This document shows, in pieces, positions 41,736-50,774 of a stretch of DNA of 64,000 nucleotides. Under the pieces are notes generated by a model. The model was not told the DNA's origin. It worked only from the letters and a program-made list of their open reading frames with translations, and did no database searches. Each line of letters opens with the position of its first letter. Positions within the stretch are counted from its first letter, which is position 1. The DNA comes from Flavobacterium foetidum (GTDB taxonomy: Bacteria; Bacteroidota; Bacteroidia; Flavobacteriales; Flavobacteriaceae). The DNA lies in NCBI RefSeq assembly GCF_004634245.1, contig NZ_SJTF01000009.1, positions 124,001 to 188,000 on the forward strand, in the 5' to 3' direction. A program made the translations under genes and the position numbers.

Positions 41736-44591
41736 ATGCCTAAAGACACATCAATTAAATCCGTTTTAATAATAGGTTCGGGACCTATTGTTATTGGTCA
41801 AGCTTGCGAATTCGATTATGCTGGATCTCAATCTGCACGTTCGATTCGTGAAGAAGGAATTGAAGTTATCTTAATTAACTCAAATCCGGCGACGATTATG
41901 ACCGACCCATCTATGGCCGATCATATTTATTTGAAACCATTAACTACAAAATCGATTATTGAAATTCTTAAGGAACATCCGCAAATTGATGCTGTTTTAC
42001 CAACAATGGGAGGACAAACAGCTTTAAACTTGTGTTTGGAAGCTGAGGAAAAAGGAATCTGGCAAGATTTCGGAGTAAGATTAATCGGTGTTGACGTAAA
42101 TGCGATTAATATTACTGAGGACAGAGAGCAGTTTAAACAGCTTTTAGAAAAAATTAATGTGCCAACTGCACCTGCAAAAACAGCTACTTCGTATCTTGAA
42201 GGAAAAGAAATTGCTCAGGAATTTGGTTTTCCGCTTGTAATTCGTCCTTCGTTTACACTTGGAGGAACTGGAGCAGCTGTAGTGTACAAAAAAGAAGACT
42301 TTGATGAGCTTTTAACTCGCGGACTTGAAGCTTCTCCAATTCACGAAGTTTTAATCGACAAAGCTTTGATGGGATGGAAAGAATACGAATTAGAGCTTTT
42401 AAGAGATAAAAATGACAACGTTGTAATTATCTGTTCTATCGAAAACATGGATCCAATGGGAATCCACACCGGAGATTCGATTACGGTTGCGCCAGCGATG
42501 ACGTTATCGGATACCACTTTCCAAAAATTACGTGACTATGCCATCTTAATGATGAGAAGCATCGGAAATTTTGCAGGAGGTTGTAACGTACAATTTGCAG
42601 TTTCGCCAGACGAAAAAGAAGATATCGTAGCAATCGAAATCAACCCTCGTGTGTCTCGTTCTTCTGCTTTAGCATCAAAAGCGACGGGATACCCAATTGC
42701 TAAAATTGCTTCTAAACTGGCTTTAGGGTACAACTTAGATGAATTGCAAAACCAAATTACAAAATCTACTTCGGCTCTTTTCGAACCAACTTTAGATTAT
42801 GTAATCGTAAAAATACCACGTTGGAACTTCGATAAATTTGAAGGTTCAGACAGAACTTTAGGTCTTCAGATGAAATCTGTAGGTGAGGTTATGGGAATCG
42901 GACGTTCTTTCCAAGAAGCGCTTCACAAAGCCACTCAATCTTTAGAGATTAAGAGAAACGGTTTAGGTGCTGACGGAAAAGGATACAAAAATTACGAACA
43001 AATTATCGAGAAGTTAACGTATGCAAGCTGGGATCGTGTTTTTGTAATCTACGATGCTATCGCAATGGGAATTCCATTGAGTACCATTCATGAAATTACA
43101 AGAATCGATATGTGGTTCTTGAAACAATACGAACAGCTTTATACTTTAGAAAAAGAAATCTCAAACTACAAGGTTTCAAATCTTCCTAAAGAACTATTAC
43201 TTGAGGCGAAACAAAAAGGTTTTGCCGACAGACAAATCGCTCATATGATGAATTGCCTTGAAAGCGAAGTGCATGCTTTGCGTATGGAGCAAAAAATCAA
43301 CCGCGTTTTTAAACTGGTAGATACTTGTGCAGCTGAGTTTAAAGCTCAGACTCCGTATTACTATTCTACTTTTGAAGCTGAAATCGAAAAAGCAAATGGC
43401 GAGCGTTTTGTTGACAACGAAAGTATCGTAACAGACAAAAAGAAAGTAATTGTTCTAGGTTCTGGGCCAAACAGAATCGGGCAAGGAATCGAGTTTGATT
43501 ACTCTTGCGTGCACGGAGTTTTAGCTGCAAAGGAGTGTGGTTACGAAACGATTATGATTAACTGTAATCCTGAAACGGTTTCTACAGATTTTGATACAGC
43601 TGATAAATTATATTTCGAACCTGTTTTCTGGGAGCATATTTATGACATTATCCAACACGAAAAACCAGAAGGTGTAATCGTTCAGTTGGGAGGCCAGACA
43701 GCTCTTAAATTAGCAGATAAATTATCTAAATACGGTGTAAAAATCATCGGAACTAGTTTTGACGCCCTTGACTTGGCAGAAGATAGAGGACGTTTCTCAG
43801 ACTTATTGACTGAGTTAAACATCCCTTTCCCAAGATTCGGAATCGCTGAAACGGCTGATGAAGCTTCAAAATTAGCGGATACTTTAGATTTCCCACTTTT
43901 AATTCGTCCTTCTTATGTATTAGGAGGTCAGGGAATGAAGATTGTAATCAACAAAAAAGAGCTTGAAGAGCACGTAATCGATTTGTTGAAAGCAATTCCA
44001 GGAAACAAATTATTACTAGACCACTATTTAGCAGGAGCAATCGAAGCTGAAGCAGATGCAATCTGTGATGCTGATGGAAATATTTACATCATCGGAATTA
44101 TGGAGCACATTGAGCCTTGTGGTGTTCACTCTGGTGATAGTAACGCAACATTGCCTCCTTTTAACTTAGGAGAATTTGTAATGCAGCAAATTAAAGATCA
44201 TACGCATAAAATCGCGAGAGCTTTAAAAACGGTTGGGTTGATCAACATTCAGTTTGCGATTAAAGATGATACGGTTTACATCATCGAGGCAAATCCAAGA
44301 GCTTCAAGAACAGTTCCGTTTATTGCGAAAGCTTACGGAGAACCTTATGTAAACTACGCTACAAAAGTGATGTTAGGGCACAATAAGGTAACAGATTTTG
44401 ATTTCAATCCGCAATTAAACGGTTATGCAATCAAACAGCCGGTTTTCTCTTTCAGCAAATTCCCGAATGTAAACAAAGCGTTAGGGCCAGAAATGAAGTC
44501 AACAGGAGAAAGCATCTTGTTTATCGATGACTTAAAAGACGATCAATTCTACGAATTGTACTCTAGAAGAAAAATGTATTTGAGTAAATAA
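41736..44591 (+). CDS. carB: Carbamoyl-phosphate synthase large subunit without MGS domain
   Basis: The 951-residue protein joins bicarbonate, glutamine-derived ammonia and two ATP to carbamoyl phosphate, for pyrimidines and arginine. Two homologous ATP-grasp halves are present: SVLIIGSGPIVIGQACEFDY at the start and KVIVLGSGPNRIGQGIEFDY near residue 570. E. coli CarB has about 1073 residues; this one stops near the end of the second ATP-grasp unit (FPNVNKALGPEMKSTGE, then 30 more residues), so the C-terminal MGS allosteric domain is absent. This is the usual Bacteroidota form. carA is not in the window. Confidence 0.97.
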   Translation: MPKDTSIKSVLIIGSGPIVIGQACEFDYAGSQSARSIREEGIEVILINSNPATIMTDPSMADHIYLKPLTTKSIIEILKEHPQIDAVLPTMGGQTALNLCLEAEEKGIWQDFGVRLIGVDVNAINITEDREQFKQLLEKINVPTAPAKTATSYLEGKEIAQEFGFPLVIRPSFTLGGTGAAVVYKKEDFDELLTRGLEASPIHEVLIDKALMGWKEYELELLRDKNDNVVIICSIENMDPMGIHTGDSITVAPAMTLSDTTFQKLRDYAILMMRSIGNFAGGCNVQFAVSPDEKEDIVAIEINPRVSRSSALASKATGYPIAKIASKLALGYNLDELQNQITKSTSALFEPTLDYVIVKIPRWNFDKFEGSDRTLGLQMKSVGEVMGIGRSFQEALHKATQSLEIKRNGLGADGKGYKNYEQIIEKLTYASWDRVFVIYDAIAMGIPLSTIHEITRIDMWFLKQYEQLYTLEKEISNYKVSNLPKELLLEAKQKGFADRQIAHMMNCLESEVHALRMEQKINRVFKLVDTCAAEFKAQTPYYYSTFEAEIEKANGERFVDNESIVTDKKKVIVLGSGPNRIGQGIEFDYSCVHGVLAAKECGYETIMINCNPETVSTDFDTADKLYFEPVFWEHIYDIIQHEKPEGVIVQLGGQTALKLADKLSKYGVKIIGTSFDALDLAEDRGRFSDLLTELNIPFPRFGIAETADEASKLADTLDFPLLIRPSYVLGGQGMKIVINKKELEEHVIDLLKAIPGNKLLLDHYLAGAIEAEADAICDADGNIYIIGIMEHIEPCGVHSGDSNATLPPFNLGEFVMQQIKDHTHKIARALKTVGLINIQFAIKDDTVYIIEANPRASRTVPFIAKAYGEPYVNYATKVMLGHNKVTDFDFNPQLNGYAIKQPVFSFSKFPNVNKALGPEMKSTGESILFIDDLKDDQFYELYSRRKMYLSK

Positions 44592-44615
44592 TCTCTCAGA
44601 TTCTATTATAAAAGA

Positions 44616-44646
44616 AAAGCTCCGATTTTATGTTGGAGCTTTCTTG
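44616..44646 (+). terminator. Terminator of carB
   Basis: AAAGCTCC and GGAGCTTT pair across an 11-base loop, then a T-rich tail. Confidence 0.75.
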
Positions 44647-44666
44647 TTTTAAATTTGTGTGTTTGC

Positions 44667-45215
44667 TTAATAAGCAACATCATATCTGTAACTGAAAGTT
44701 CCGTCAGTTACTTTTGTTGTAACAGGATTTGATACGCTGACAGGTTTTGACTGATCTTCGACGCAATTAAACCAGAACGTTCCTTTTACTGTTTTTGCAT
44801 TGGTATCAACTGCTGTTATCACCAAACTGCCTTCAATCGGATATTGGATATTGGTGCCTTTGCTGTTGTACGACATTTCTATTTGAGTTTTAGAAGCGTC
44901 ATATGTAGCAGCTGTAATAGCATATGTTCCAACTTTAAGGTCAGTTCTTTTAATGAAAATCCTAATTTCATCAATTAAAGTTTTTCTTCCTTGAAGTTGA
45001 ATATAATGTGTTTCTGGGTAGTAATTAAATAATGGCTTGGTTGCATAGTCAGATGCAAATGGATTTTTCATTTCCCATAAGGTTCCGTCAATTTTTGCTG
45101 TCATTGCAAATTTTGACACAGGGTTTTCATCTGGTGTATCGCCGTTGTTGTCATCGCTTGAGCAACTGCTTAGAATTAAAGTTAAGAAAAGAAATAAAAT
45201 TTTTGTTGTTTTCAT
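44667..45215 (-). CDS. DUF6252-like lipoprotein
   Basis: The 182-residue product has a lipoprotein signal (FLTLILSSC near residue 18), followed by an acidic linker SSDDNNGDTPDEN. The rest is a beta-rich domain (FAMTAKIDGTLWEM, GTFWFNCVED near 145) as in the DUF6252 group of Bacteroidota lipoproteins. The SDDDN stretch after the lipid Cys resembles the signal that sends lipoproteins to the cell surface in this phylum. Function unknown. Confidence 0.7.
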   Translation of the reverse strand: MKTTKILFLFLTLILSSCSSDDNNGDTPDENPVSKFAMTAKIDGTLWEMKNPFASDYATKPLFNYYPETHYIQLQGRKTLIDEIRIFIKRTDLKVGTYAITAATYDASKTQIEMSYNSKGTNIQYPIEGSLVITAVDTNAKTVKGTFWFNCVEDQSKPVSVSNPVTTKVTDGTFSYRYDVAY

Positions 45216-45310
45216 TTATGGATTTGTTTTTGGTTATGAGTCAAATGTAAATGAATATTTGTTAATATATTTATTGCTTTTTCAGAAAATTATGATTAAT
45301 TATTAGCGTA

Positions 45311-45337
45311 AAAAAAAACTCCAAATCGGAGCTTTTA
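45311..45337 (-). terminator. Terminator of the YiaA-like gene
   Basis: On the minus strand a short CTCC/GGAG stem is followed by a run of nine T. Confidence 0.6.
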
Positions 45338-45348
45338 CATTTTTTAGG

Positions 45349-45747
45349 TTATTCGGTTTTGTTGAATGCCATATTATCCCTTGTATTTTTTTGCACCGAA
45401 ATGGCACCAAATAATGCTAATAAAAAAGCAAAAGCATAAAATCCTTTTTCGCTTGGCAGAATCGTGGCATTCCAAAGTCCAACTACTAAAAGTACAATCG
45501 AAAGCAATGTTCCGAACCAGCAGATTCCGTAATAAATATCAGTTACGGGAAGTTTTTCAAGTTTGTCTCTAACACTTTTTTGTAATGAAACTACAGCGAA
45601 AAGACCAAACATTAAAACGGTAAAATAATATCCTTTTTCATTTAAAAGCATTTCTGCTCTGGCAAGTCCGACAATAAATCCGATTGTTCCTGCTCCAAGG
45701 GCGACCCAAGATGCCGCAATAAAGGCATTTGATGTTTTTTGTATCAT
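45349..45747 (-). CDS. YiaA/YiaB-like inner-membrane protein
   Basis: A 132-residue protein with four transmembrane helices arranged as two similar halves: NAFIAASWVALGAGTIGFIVGL plus YYFTVLMFGLFAVVSLQKSVRDK, then YYGICWFGTLLSIVLLVVGLWNA plus FYAFAFLLALFGAISVQKNTRDN. This internal duplication is the YiaA/YiaB pattern. Function unknown. Confidence 0.85.
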   Translation of the reverse strand: MIQKTSNAFIAASWVALGAGTIGFIVGLARAEMLLNEKGYYFTVLMFGLFAVVSLQKSVRDKLEKLPVTDIYYGICWFGTLLSIVLLVVGLWNATILPSEKGFYAFAFLLALFGAISVQKNTRDNMAFNKTE

Positions 45748-45892
45748 ATTAATTCTGGTTTAATTAGGTTTTGAGATTTGATTTTTTGGCGAATAGAGAA
45801 TCTCATTTCGTAAATGTAATTATTTTTGATTAACAGCAACATAAAAACCAAGTTAAAATTAGTAGGTATAATCTTCTTTAAAATAAAAAAGA

Positions 45893-45914
45893 AAAGCCTC
45901 GTAATTGAGGCTTT
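45893..45914 (-). terminator. Terminator of the DUF4252 cassette
   Basis: AAAGCCTC and GAGGCTTT pair across a 6-base loop, with T-rich sequence after it on the minus strand. Confidence 0.75.
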
Positions 45915-45938
45915 CTTGAGTGTAAAAAGTAAGATGTT

Positions 45939-46478
45939 TTATTTTTTAAGCAACTGTTGCAAAGGCTTGAGTTGCTCCATGTCAATTTTTGATTTTTGCA
46001 GTACCGACATCAAAGTCATGATGTTGTTTGGGTTCATATTGTTTCCTAAAACGCGTACTACCGCAAATCCGTTTTCTTTTCTGTTGGCAAAAATGACAAA
46101 TTCTTTTATGTTGTCATCACTACCGATATAACTTACAGAAGCTCCGTCTTTGCCCGAACCAAATTTCATCAATTCCTGGTATTTTGGATCTTTCAATATG
46201 GCTTTTACCTTTGCTCGTTCTGTTTCAAACTGTGTCTGATTATTTTGATCGGCTTTAAAGGCAAGAATGTTCATCTTATCAAAAGAATTCAGCGCTTCGT
46301 TTTGTTCTGCAGATAGTTTTGTTTTTTCAATATTTAAAATATCAGGAGAAATATCCAGCGCAATAAAATCCTTTTTCTCTGAATTTTCGACAAAATATTT
46401 TTGAAGAGAAGGTTCAGAATTACAGCTTACCAATGTCAGTAAGAAGCATAAGGCTGAGGTTAAAAGAGCGGCCTTCAT
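45939..46478 (-). CDS. DUF4252 lipoprotein, second copy in the cassette
   Basis: The product is 179 residues from ATG 46478; a longer frame extends into the preceding gene and is rejected. It has a lipobox (FLLTLVSC). The domain shows LDISPDILNIEKTKLSAEQNEALNSFDKMNILAFKAD and FVIFANRKENGFAVVRVLG, as in DUF4252. It is 1 base downstream of its paralogue. The likely role is in envelope response under the neighbouring ECF sigma factor, by context only. Confidence 0.82.
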   Translation of the reverse strand: MKAALLTSALCFLLTLVSCNSEPSLQKYFVENSEKKDFIALDISPDILNIEKTKLSAEQNEALNSFDKMNILAFKADQNNQTQFETERAKVKAILKDPKYQELMKFGSGKDGASVSYIGSDDNIKEFVIFANRKENGFAVVRVLGNNMNPNNIMTLMSVLQKSKIDMEQLKPLQQLLKK

Positions 46479-46479
46479 A

Positions 46480-47010
46480 TTATCTTTTGCCTTTAGAGGC
46501 TTTTTTAAGGTCAGAACCACCCGGTAATTGCATCTTGTCTGTGAGCACCGAAATTTCATTTAGGTCAAAATTACCTGTTAGAGACAATAAAACAGTATCA
46601 TCATTTTTGGCACCTTCCACATACATCAGCAATTCTCTAATTTGAGTATCGCTTGCACCAGATTTTACCATTATTTTGACATTTTTACCACTGTCGTTAA
46701 TGCGCATTAATTCTTCTAAACCTGCAGTTTTAATATATTTTTCTGCAGTAGCTTTCATATCAGCTTCAACTTTAGGATTCTTAGTAGTAAATACTTTTAA
46801 GTAATCTAACTTTTTAATAAGACTGATGTATTGCTGAGTTTGTTTGTCAGAAGCATCTACTTTTACTTTGCTCATTAAATCGAACATTTTTTTGTTTACA
46901 ATTACAGAAGTCACTTCATCTTGACCGTCAAATTTGTCAAAAGCATTTTGTGCATAAAAGAATTGTGTGATGAAGACAAAAACTAAGGTGAATAAGAATG
47001 TCTTGTTCAT
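46480..47010 (-). CDS. DUF4252 protein, first copy
   Basis: The product is 176 residues from ATG 47010, where the signal peptide NKTFLFTLVFVFITQFFYAQ begins; the earlier start would precede it by 15 residues. FDGQDEVTSVIVNKKMFDLMSKVK near 23-46 and KLDYLKVFTTKNPKVEADMKATAEKYIK are typical of DUF4252. Its tail is basic (DLKKASKGKR). Same family as the next gene, which suggests tandem duplication. Confidence 0.82.
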   Translation of the reverse strand: MNKTFLFTLVFVFITQFFYAQNAFDKFDGQDEVTSVIVNKKMFDLMSKVKVDASDKQTQQYISLIKKLDYLKVFTTKNPKVEADMKATAEKYIKTAGLEELMRINDSGKNVKIMVKSGASDTQIRELLMYVEGAKNDDTVLLSLTGNFDLNEISVLTDKMQLPGGSDLKKASKGKR

Positions 47011-47070
47011 GTTGCTTGTACTGTTTTTTCTGTTTTCTAAGACTATTGATTTCATTTTTTGATTGATTTT

Positions 47071-47541
47071 TTACTGTTTAAAGATTTTATTTTTTGATTT
47101 CTCGTATTCGTTAATGTACTGTACACTTTCAATACCTACATTAACATTGTTTGATAATAATGCCAAAGCTTTCTGAGTTGCCTTGAGCGCTTCTTCAGGA
47201 TCATCGTAGGTTCCTAGTTCTGTTTGCGAAGCCACCGCAGTTTGTGTACTATCTTCGCTCACATAAAAAAAGGTTCCAATTCCTATCAAGAGAACAGCCG
47301 CAGCAGCAATTGACAGCCACGCTTTTTTTCGCTTAGTAGTGCGAGAATTTGTTAGCATAATGTCATTAGTATACTCTGGTTCTCTTGCTTGAGAGAAATA
47401 AGCAAACAAAGGTTTGTACTGCTCCAAATGCTGCGCAACATCTGGTGAAGAAAAATATTCTTTTAATTTTTTTTCTTCGGCAGTGCTTGTTTCTCCCTGA
47501 AAGTATTTTTCTAATAGATTTTCTATATTATTTAGTTCCAT
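47071..47541 (-). CDS. Putative anti-sigma factor (membrane protein)
   Basis: The 156-residue protein has a cytosolic helical N-terminus with LEKYFQGETSTAEEKKLKEYFSSPDVAQHLEQY near residues 9-42, one transmembrane helix (AWLSIAAAAVLLIGIGTFFYV at 74-94) and a periplasmic tail. This is the layout of ECF anti-sigma factors, and its start overlaps the end of the sigma gene by 14 bases. A classical zinc HxxxCxxC motif is not present, as is common in this phylum. Confidence 0.8.
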   Translation of the reverse strand: MELNNIENLLEKYFQGETSTAEEKKLKEYFSSPDVAQHLEQYKPLFAYFSQAREPEYTNDIMLTNSRTTKRKKAWLSIAAAAVLLIGIGTFFYVSEDSTQTAVASQTELGTYDDPEEALKATQKALALLSNNVNVGIESVQYINEYEKSKNKIFKQ

Positions 47542-48037
47542 AAAGGTGTGTATTAATCATTGATTCTCTAATTTTTTTTCTGGCTCTCGAAAGTGCCACT
47601 CGTATCGCAGTTTCGTTCATGTTGACAATTTTCGCTATTTCATCAAATTCATATTGCTCAACATCCCGAAGCTGTATTAGTAGCTGCATTTGTTCTGGCA
47701 GCTGATTTATTATTTTTTCTACCCATTCTAAACTGTCGGCATCTTCCAGTTTTTTGTCTAGTCTTGGTTGATTGTCTGTATAATTATTATGAACGATTTT
47801 TAGATTCCCGGCCCGTTTTGATTTTAACTGATCTAGACAATAATTTTTGGTCATCGTCATGGCAAGCGCTTCAACACTGTTGTAATCTTGAAGGTTTTCT
47901 TTTTTGTTCCATAATTTTACCATTACTTCCTGTGTTGCATCTTCTGCTTCTTCGGTACTGGTGAGCAATCGTTTTGCCAGACGAAAAACTTTGTCTTTAA
48001 ACGGATTTATTAATTCTATAAATACATTTTGGTTCAT
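47528..48037 (-). CDS. ECF RNA polymerase sigma factor
   Basis: A 169-residue extracytoplasmic-function sigma-70 factor. Sigma region 2 is seen at DKVFRLAKRLLTSTEEAEDATQEVMVKLWNKKENL (residues 14-48) and region 4 at LPEQMQLLIQLRDVEQYEFDEIAKIVNMNETAIRVALSRARKKIRE (about 115-160). First gene of a four-gene cassette with an anti-sigma factor and two DUF4252 proteins, the usual layout of envelope-stress or secretion-linked ECF units in Bacteroidota. Confidence 0.94.
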   Translation of the reverse strand: MNQNVFIELINPFKDKVFRLAKRLLTSTEEAEDATQEVMVKLWNKKENLQDYNSVEALAMTMTKNYCLDQLKSKRAGNLKIVHNNYTDNQPRLDKKLEDADSLEWVEKIINQLPEQMQLLIQLRDVEQYEFDEIAKIVNMNETAIRVALSRARKKIRESMINTHLYGTK

Positions 48038-48196
48038 TAATACGATGGTTATTCGTTAGCTTATATAGTCAAGACGAGGCACTATTATTTTTGTTACAAG
48101 AAATATTTTTTTTCTGTAAAAAATTACTGTAAGGAGATTAAAGATAAAACTAAAGATAGTACTTTTACGTTTATATGATATTATAACCAATATATT

Positions 48197-49666
48197 ATGA
48201 AAACACCTTTAAAGAGCTTTCTGTTTCTTTTTTTACTTGTCTTTTCTTTGCAGTCCTGTGAAGACGAAAATGATAAAGCCGCACCCGCAGCGATTCAAGT
48301 CAATGATTTTATCTGGAAGGGTTTAAATGAAGTTTATTTATGGCAACAAGATGTGCCTAATCTAGCCGATAACCGTTTTGCCTCTCAGAATGATTTAAAT
48401 AACTTTTTGGAAGGTTATGCTAAACCCGAAGATTTGTTTGAAGATTTATTGTACAAGCCCGAAAGTAAATACCCAAACGGTGATGCGGTTGATCGTTTCA
48501 GCTGGATTGTTTCTGACTATACCGTTTTGGAGCAGGAGTTGGGTGGAATTTCAAAAAATAATGGTGTTGATTTTAGACTAGGCCGCATTAGCGCTAGCTC
48601 TGATGATCTTGTAGGTTATGTGCGTTACATTATTCCGAATTCTGATGCTGCTACAAAAGCGATAAAACGTGGAGATCTTTTTACCGGTGTAAACGGAACC
48701 AAACTTACGGTTTCCAATTATCAGCAGTTGTTAATGAATCAGGATAGTTATACTTTGAATATGGCAGACAGAAGCGGTGCTACATTTGTGCTAAACGGAA
48801 AATCGGTTTCGCTAACCAAAACGGTTCTTGAAGAAAATCCGATTTATATCAATAAAGTTATTCCTTCGGGAACTCATAAAATTGGTTATTTGATGTATAA
48901 CGGATTTTATGCCGATTACGATGAAAGACTAAATCAGGCTTTTGGCGAATTGAAAGCGCAAGGAGTGACCGACTTGGTTTTAGATTTGCGTTACAACGGA
49001 GGAGGTTCTGTACGATCTTCTACGCGATTGGCGACGATGATTACAGGTCAGTTTTCGAATCAGATCTTTTCAAAAAGACAATATAATTCTAAACTGATGC
49101 AAGTCTTTAATCCAGAATCCTTAAACGAAAGATTTGTTTCTGATATTGACGGGAAAGCAGTAAATAGCTTAAATTTAGGAACTATATATATTATTACTAC
49201 GGCAAGTACAGCTTCTGCAAGTGAATTGATCATAAACGGATTGAAACCCTATATTAATGTTGTACAGATTGGAGAAACAACTATTGGCAAAAATGTTGGG
49301 TCTTTTACAGTTTATGATTCTGATACTTATATTACTAAGGAAGGAATTAACAGAAATCATAAGTATGCAATGCAACCACTGGTTTTTAAAATCGCAAATG
49401 CTCAAAATTTTGGCGATTACCAGCAAGGCTTGAGTCCGACCTATGAACAGTACGAAAAAGTGGCAACCTATGGTGTTTTAGGAGATCCGACTGAACCATT
49501 GTTAAGTCTGGCAATTTCTAAAATTACAGGTTCTGCTGCCAAAAGAGTACCTGATGTTTCTGATGAACCAAACAGCCCTTACTTTACAGACTCAAAAATC
49601 TTAAATGGACTTCGTCACGGAATGTATCTTACTACAGCTCCAAAAGAGTTCTTAAACTTAAAATAA
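48197..49666 (+). CDS. S41 family serine protease, lipoprotein
   Basis: The 489-residue protease has lipobox LVFSLQSC near residue 21. A PDZ-like domain covers about 100-210 (GYVRYIIPNSDAATKAIKRGDLFTGVNGTKL), and the S41 core runs from about 225. LVLDLRYNGGGSVRSSTRLATMI is the substrate strand, TASTASASELIINGLKP near 340 bears the nucleophile Ser, and IGKNVGSFTVY the general-base Lys. It resembles C-terminal processing peptidases in the envelope. Terminator shared with the next, opposing gene. Confidence 0.9.
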   Translation: MKTPLKSFLFLFLLVFSLQSCEDENDKAAPAAIQVNDFIWKGLNEVYLWQQDVPNLADNRFASQNDLNNFLEGYAKPEDLFEDLLYKPESKYPNGDAVDRFSWIVSDYTVLEQELGGISKNNGVDFRLGRISASSDDLVGYVRYIIPNSDAATKAIKRGDLFTGVNGTKLTVSNYQQLLMNQDSYTLNMADRSGATFVLNGKSVSLTKTVLEENPIYINKVIPSGTHKIGYLMYNGFYADYDERLNQAFGELKAQGVTDLVLDLRYNGGGSVRSSTRLATMITGQFSNQIFSKRQYNSKLMQVFNPESLNERFVSDIDGKAVNSLNLGTIYIITTASTASASELIINGLKPYINVVQIGETTIGKNVGSFTVYDSDTYITKEGINRNHKYAMQPLVFKIANAQNFGDYQQGLSPTYEQYEKVATYGVLGDPTEPLLSLAISKITGSAAKRVPDVSDEPNSPYFTDSKILNGLRHGMYLTTAPKEFLNLK

Positions 49667-49670
49667 TAAA

Positions 49671-49703
49671 AAAGGCTTTCAGAAAAACGAAAGCCTTTTT
49701 TTA
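49671..49703. terminator. Bidirectional terminator, S41 protease and BtuG-like gene
   Basis: AAAGGCTTTC and GAAAGCCTTT pair across an 8-base loop with A-run on one side and T-run on the other, between convergent genes. Confidence 0.88.
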
Positions 49704-49736
49704 TCCAAAAATATAATCAAATTCTAAAGCAAAAAG

Positions 49737-50771
49737 TTAATCATTGAAATAGAAACCGTTTGATCCTGCTCCTGTTGTTAATTCTTTTTGTAAAACTCCA
49801 GATAAGTTGTAGATAAAGGCTTTACTGTCTGCTGTGAATTTAGCATCTGCAATGTAAATGTGGTTATCCTTAACAGCAAAACCATATACATAACTAGCGT
49901 CTGACGCGAATAATGCTGTAGTCGGAGCTGTTGTTGCGTTTGTACTAAATGAATAAACAGAATTTGAAGCAGTATAATACACCTTATCATCTTCGATATC
50001 CATGAAACCAGCTTGTCCTATACTAGCAGGAAGTGCAATACGAGAAATAGATTTGTCAGATATTTTAACTTTTACAATTTCGCCGGCACCTCCATAAGGT
50101 CTTCTCAAAATAAAGAGTACTCCGTCTTCTTCTTCAATAGAATCTCCGTCAAAACCAATTGTTACAGGAGTTTCTAGAGCTTTTGAAGCGATATTATAAA
50201 TTAAAAGTTTATCATTGTATGCATCTGTAATATAAAGTTTTCCATTTTCCTCAATAACTCTGTTCGCAGTTGAGTTTAATGCTACTTTAGATTCTACAGT
50301 GTTGTTAGATAAGTTGATTACAGCAATATAATCATCTGTATCTCCAGTCGCTGGATTTTGATACGAATATTCGCCAGCATTGATTACATATGCTTTTCCA
50401 TCTTTTACAACGCCATATCTCGGAGCCACAAGACCAGAATCGATTTTTGCAATTAACTTAAATGTGTAGCGATTTACAACATTAATTACATTAGATCCAC
50501 CCGCAATAATATACGCTCTGTCTCCGCTAAAAAAGATATTTTGTAAATATCCTCCAACTGCATCGGTACCGTTTTCTTTTTCGTAAACATTCTTAGTAAA
50601 AGAATTCAAATCATTGCTTGAGAATGAAATAGTTCCAAGGCTTTGACTTCCTTCATTCAAAATAAAAAAACCATTGTCATAAGCTCCCTTTGAAGTATCG
50701 TCGTCATCGCTCGAACAAGAAACGAACAGTGAAATGCTTAAAGCTATTAAAAGTAATTTACTGAATTTCAT
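49737..50771 (-). CDS. Beta-propeller surface lipoprotein, BtuG-like (corrinoid capture)
   Basis: A 344-residue lipoprotein: lipobox ALSISLFVSC, then SSDDDDT, the acidic run that marks surface export in this phylum. The rest is a YncE/DUF5074-like propeller: GGYLQNIFFSGDRAYIIAGGSNVINVVNRYT, KLYITDAYNDKLLIYN, KVYYTASNSVYSF, and similar blades. The gene starts 3 bases after the BtuB-like receptor stop. In Bacteroides, BtuG is a propeller lipoprotein that captures B12 over its BtuB partner. Homology is likely; corrinoid binding here is inferred from context. Confidence 0.78.
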   Translation of the reverse strand: MKFSKLLLIALSISLFVSCSSDDDDTSKGAYDNGFFILNEGSQSLGTISFSSNDLNSFTKNVYEKENGTDAVGGYLQNIFFSGDRAYIIAGGSNVINVVNRYTFKLIAKIDSGLVAPRYGVVKDGKAYVINAGEYSYQNPATGDTDDYIAVINLSNNTVESKVALNSTANRVIEENGKLYITDAYNDKLLIYNIASKALETPVTIGFDGDSIEEEDGVLFILRRPYGGAGEIVKVKISDKSISRIALPASIGQAGFMDIEDDKVYYTASNSVYSFSTNATTAPTTALFASDASYVYGFAVKDNHIYIADAKFTADSKAFIYNLSGVLQKELTTGAGSNGFYFND

Positions 50772-50774
50772 ATA

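Noticed and set aside
45826..46131. 101-residue plus-strand ORF
   Set aside because: It is antisense to the DUF4252 gene and includes its terminator.
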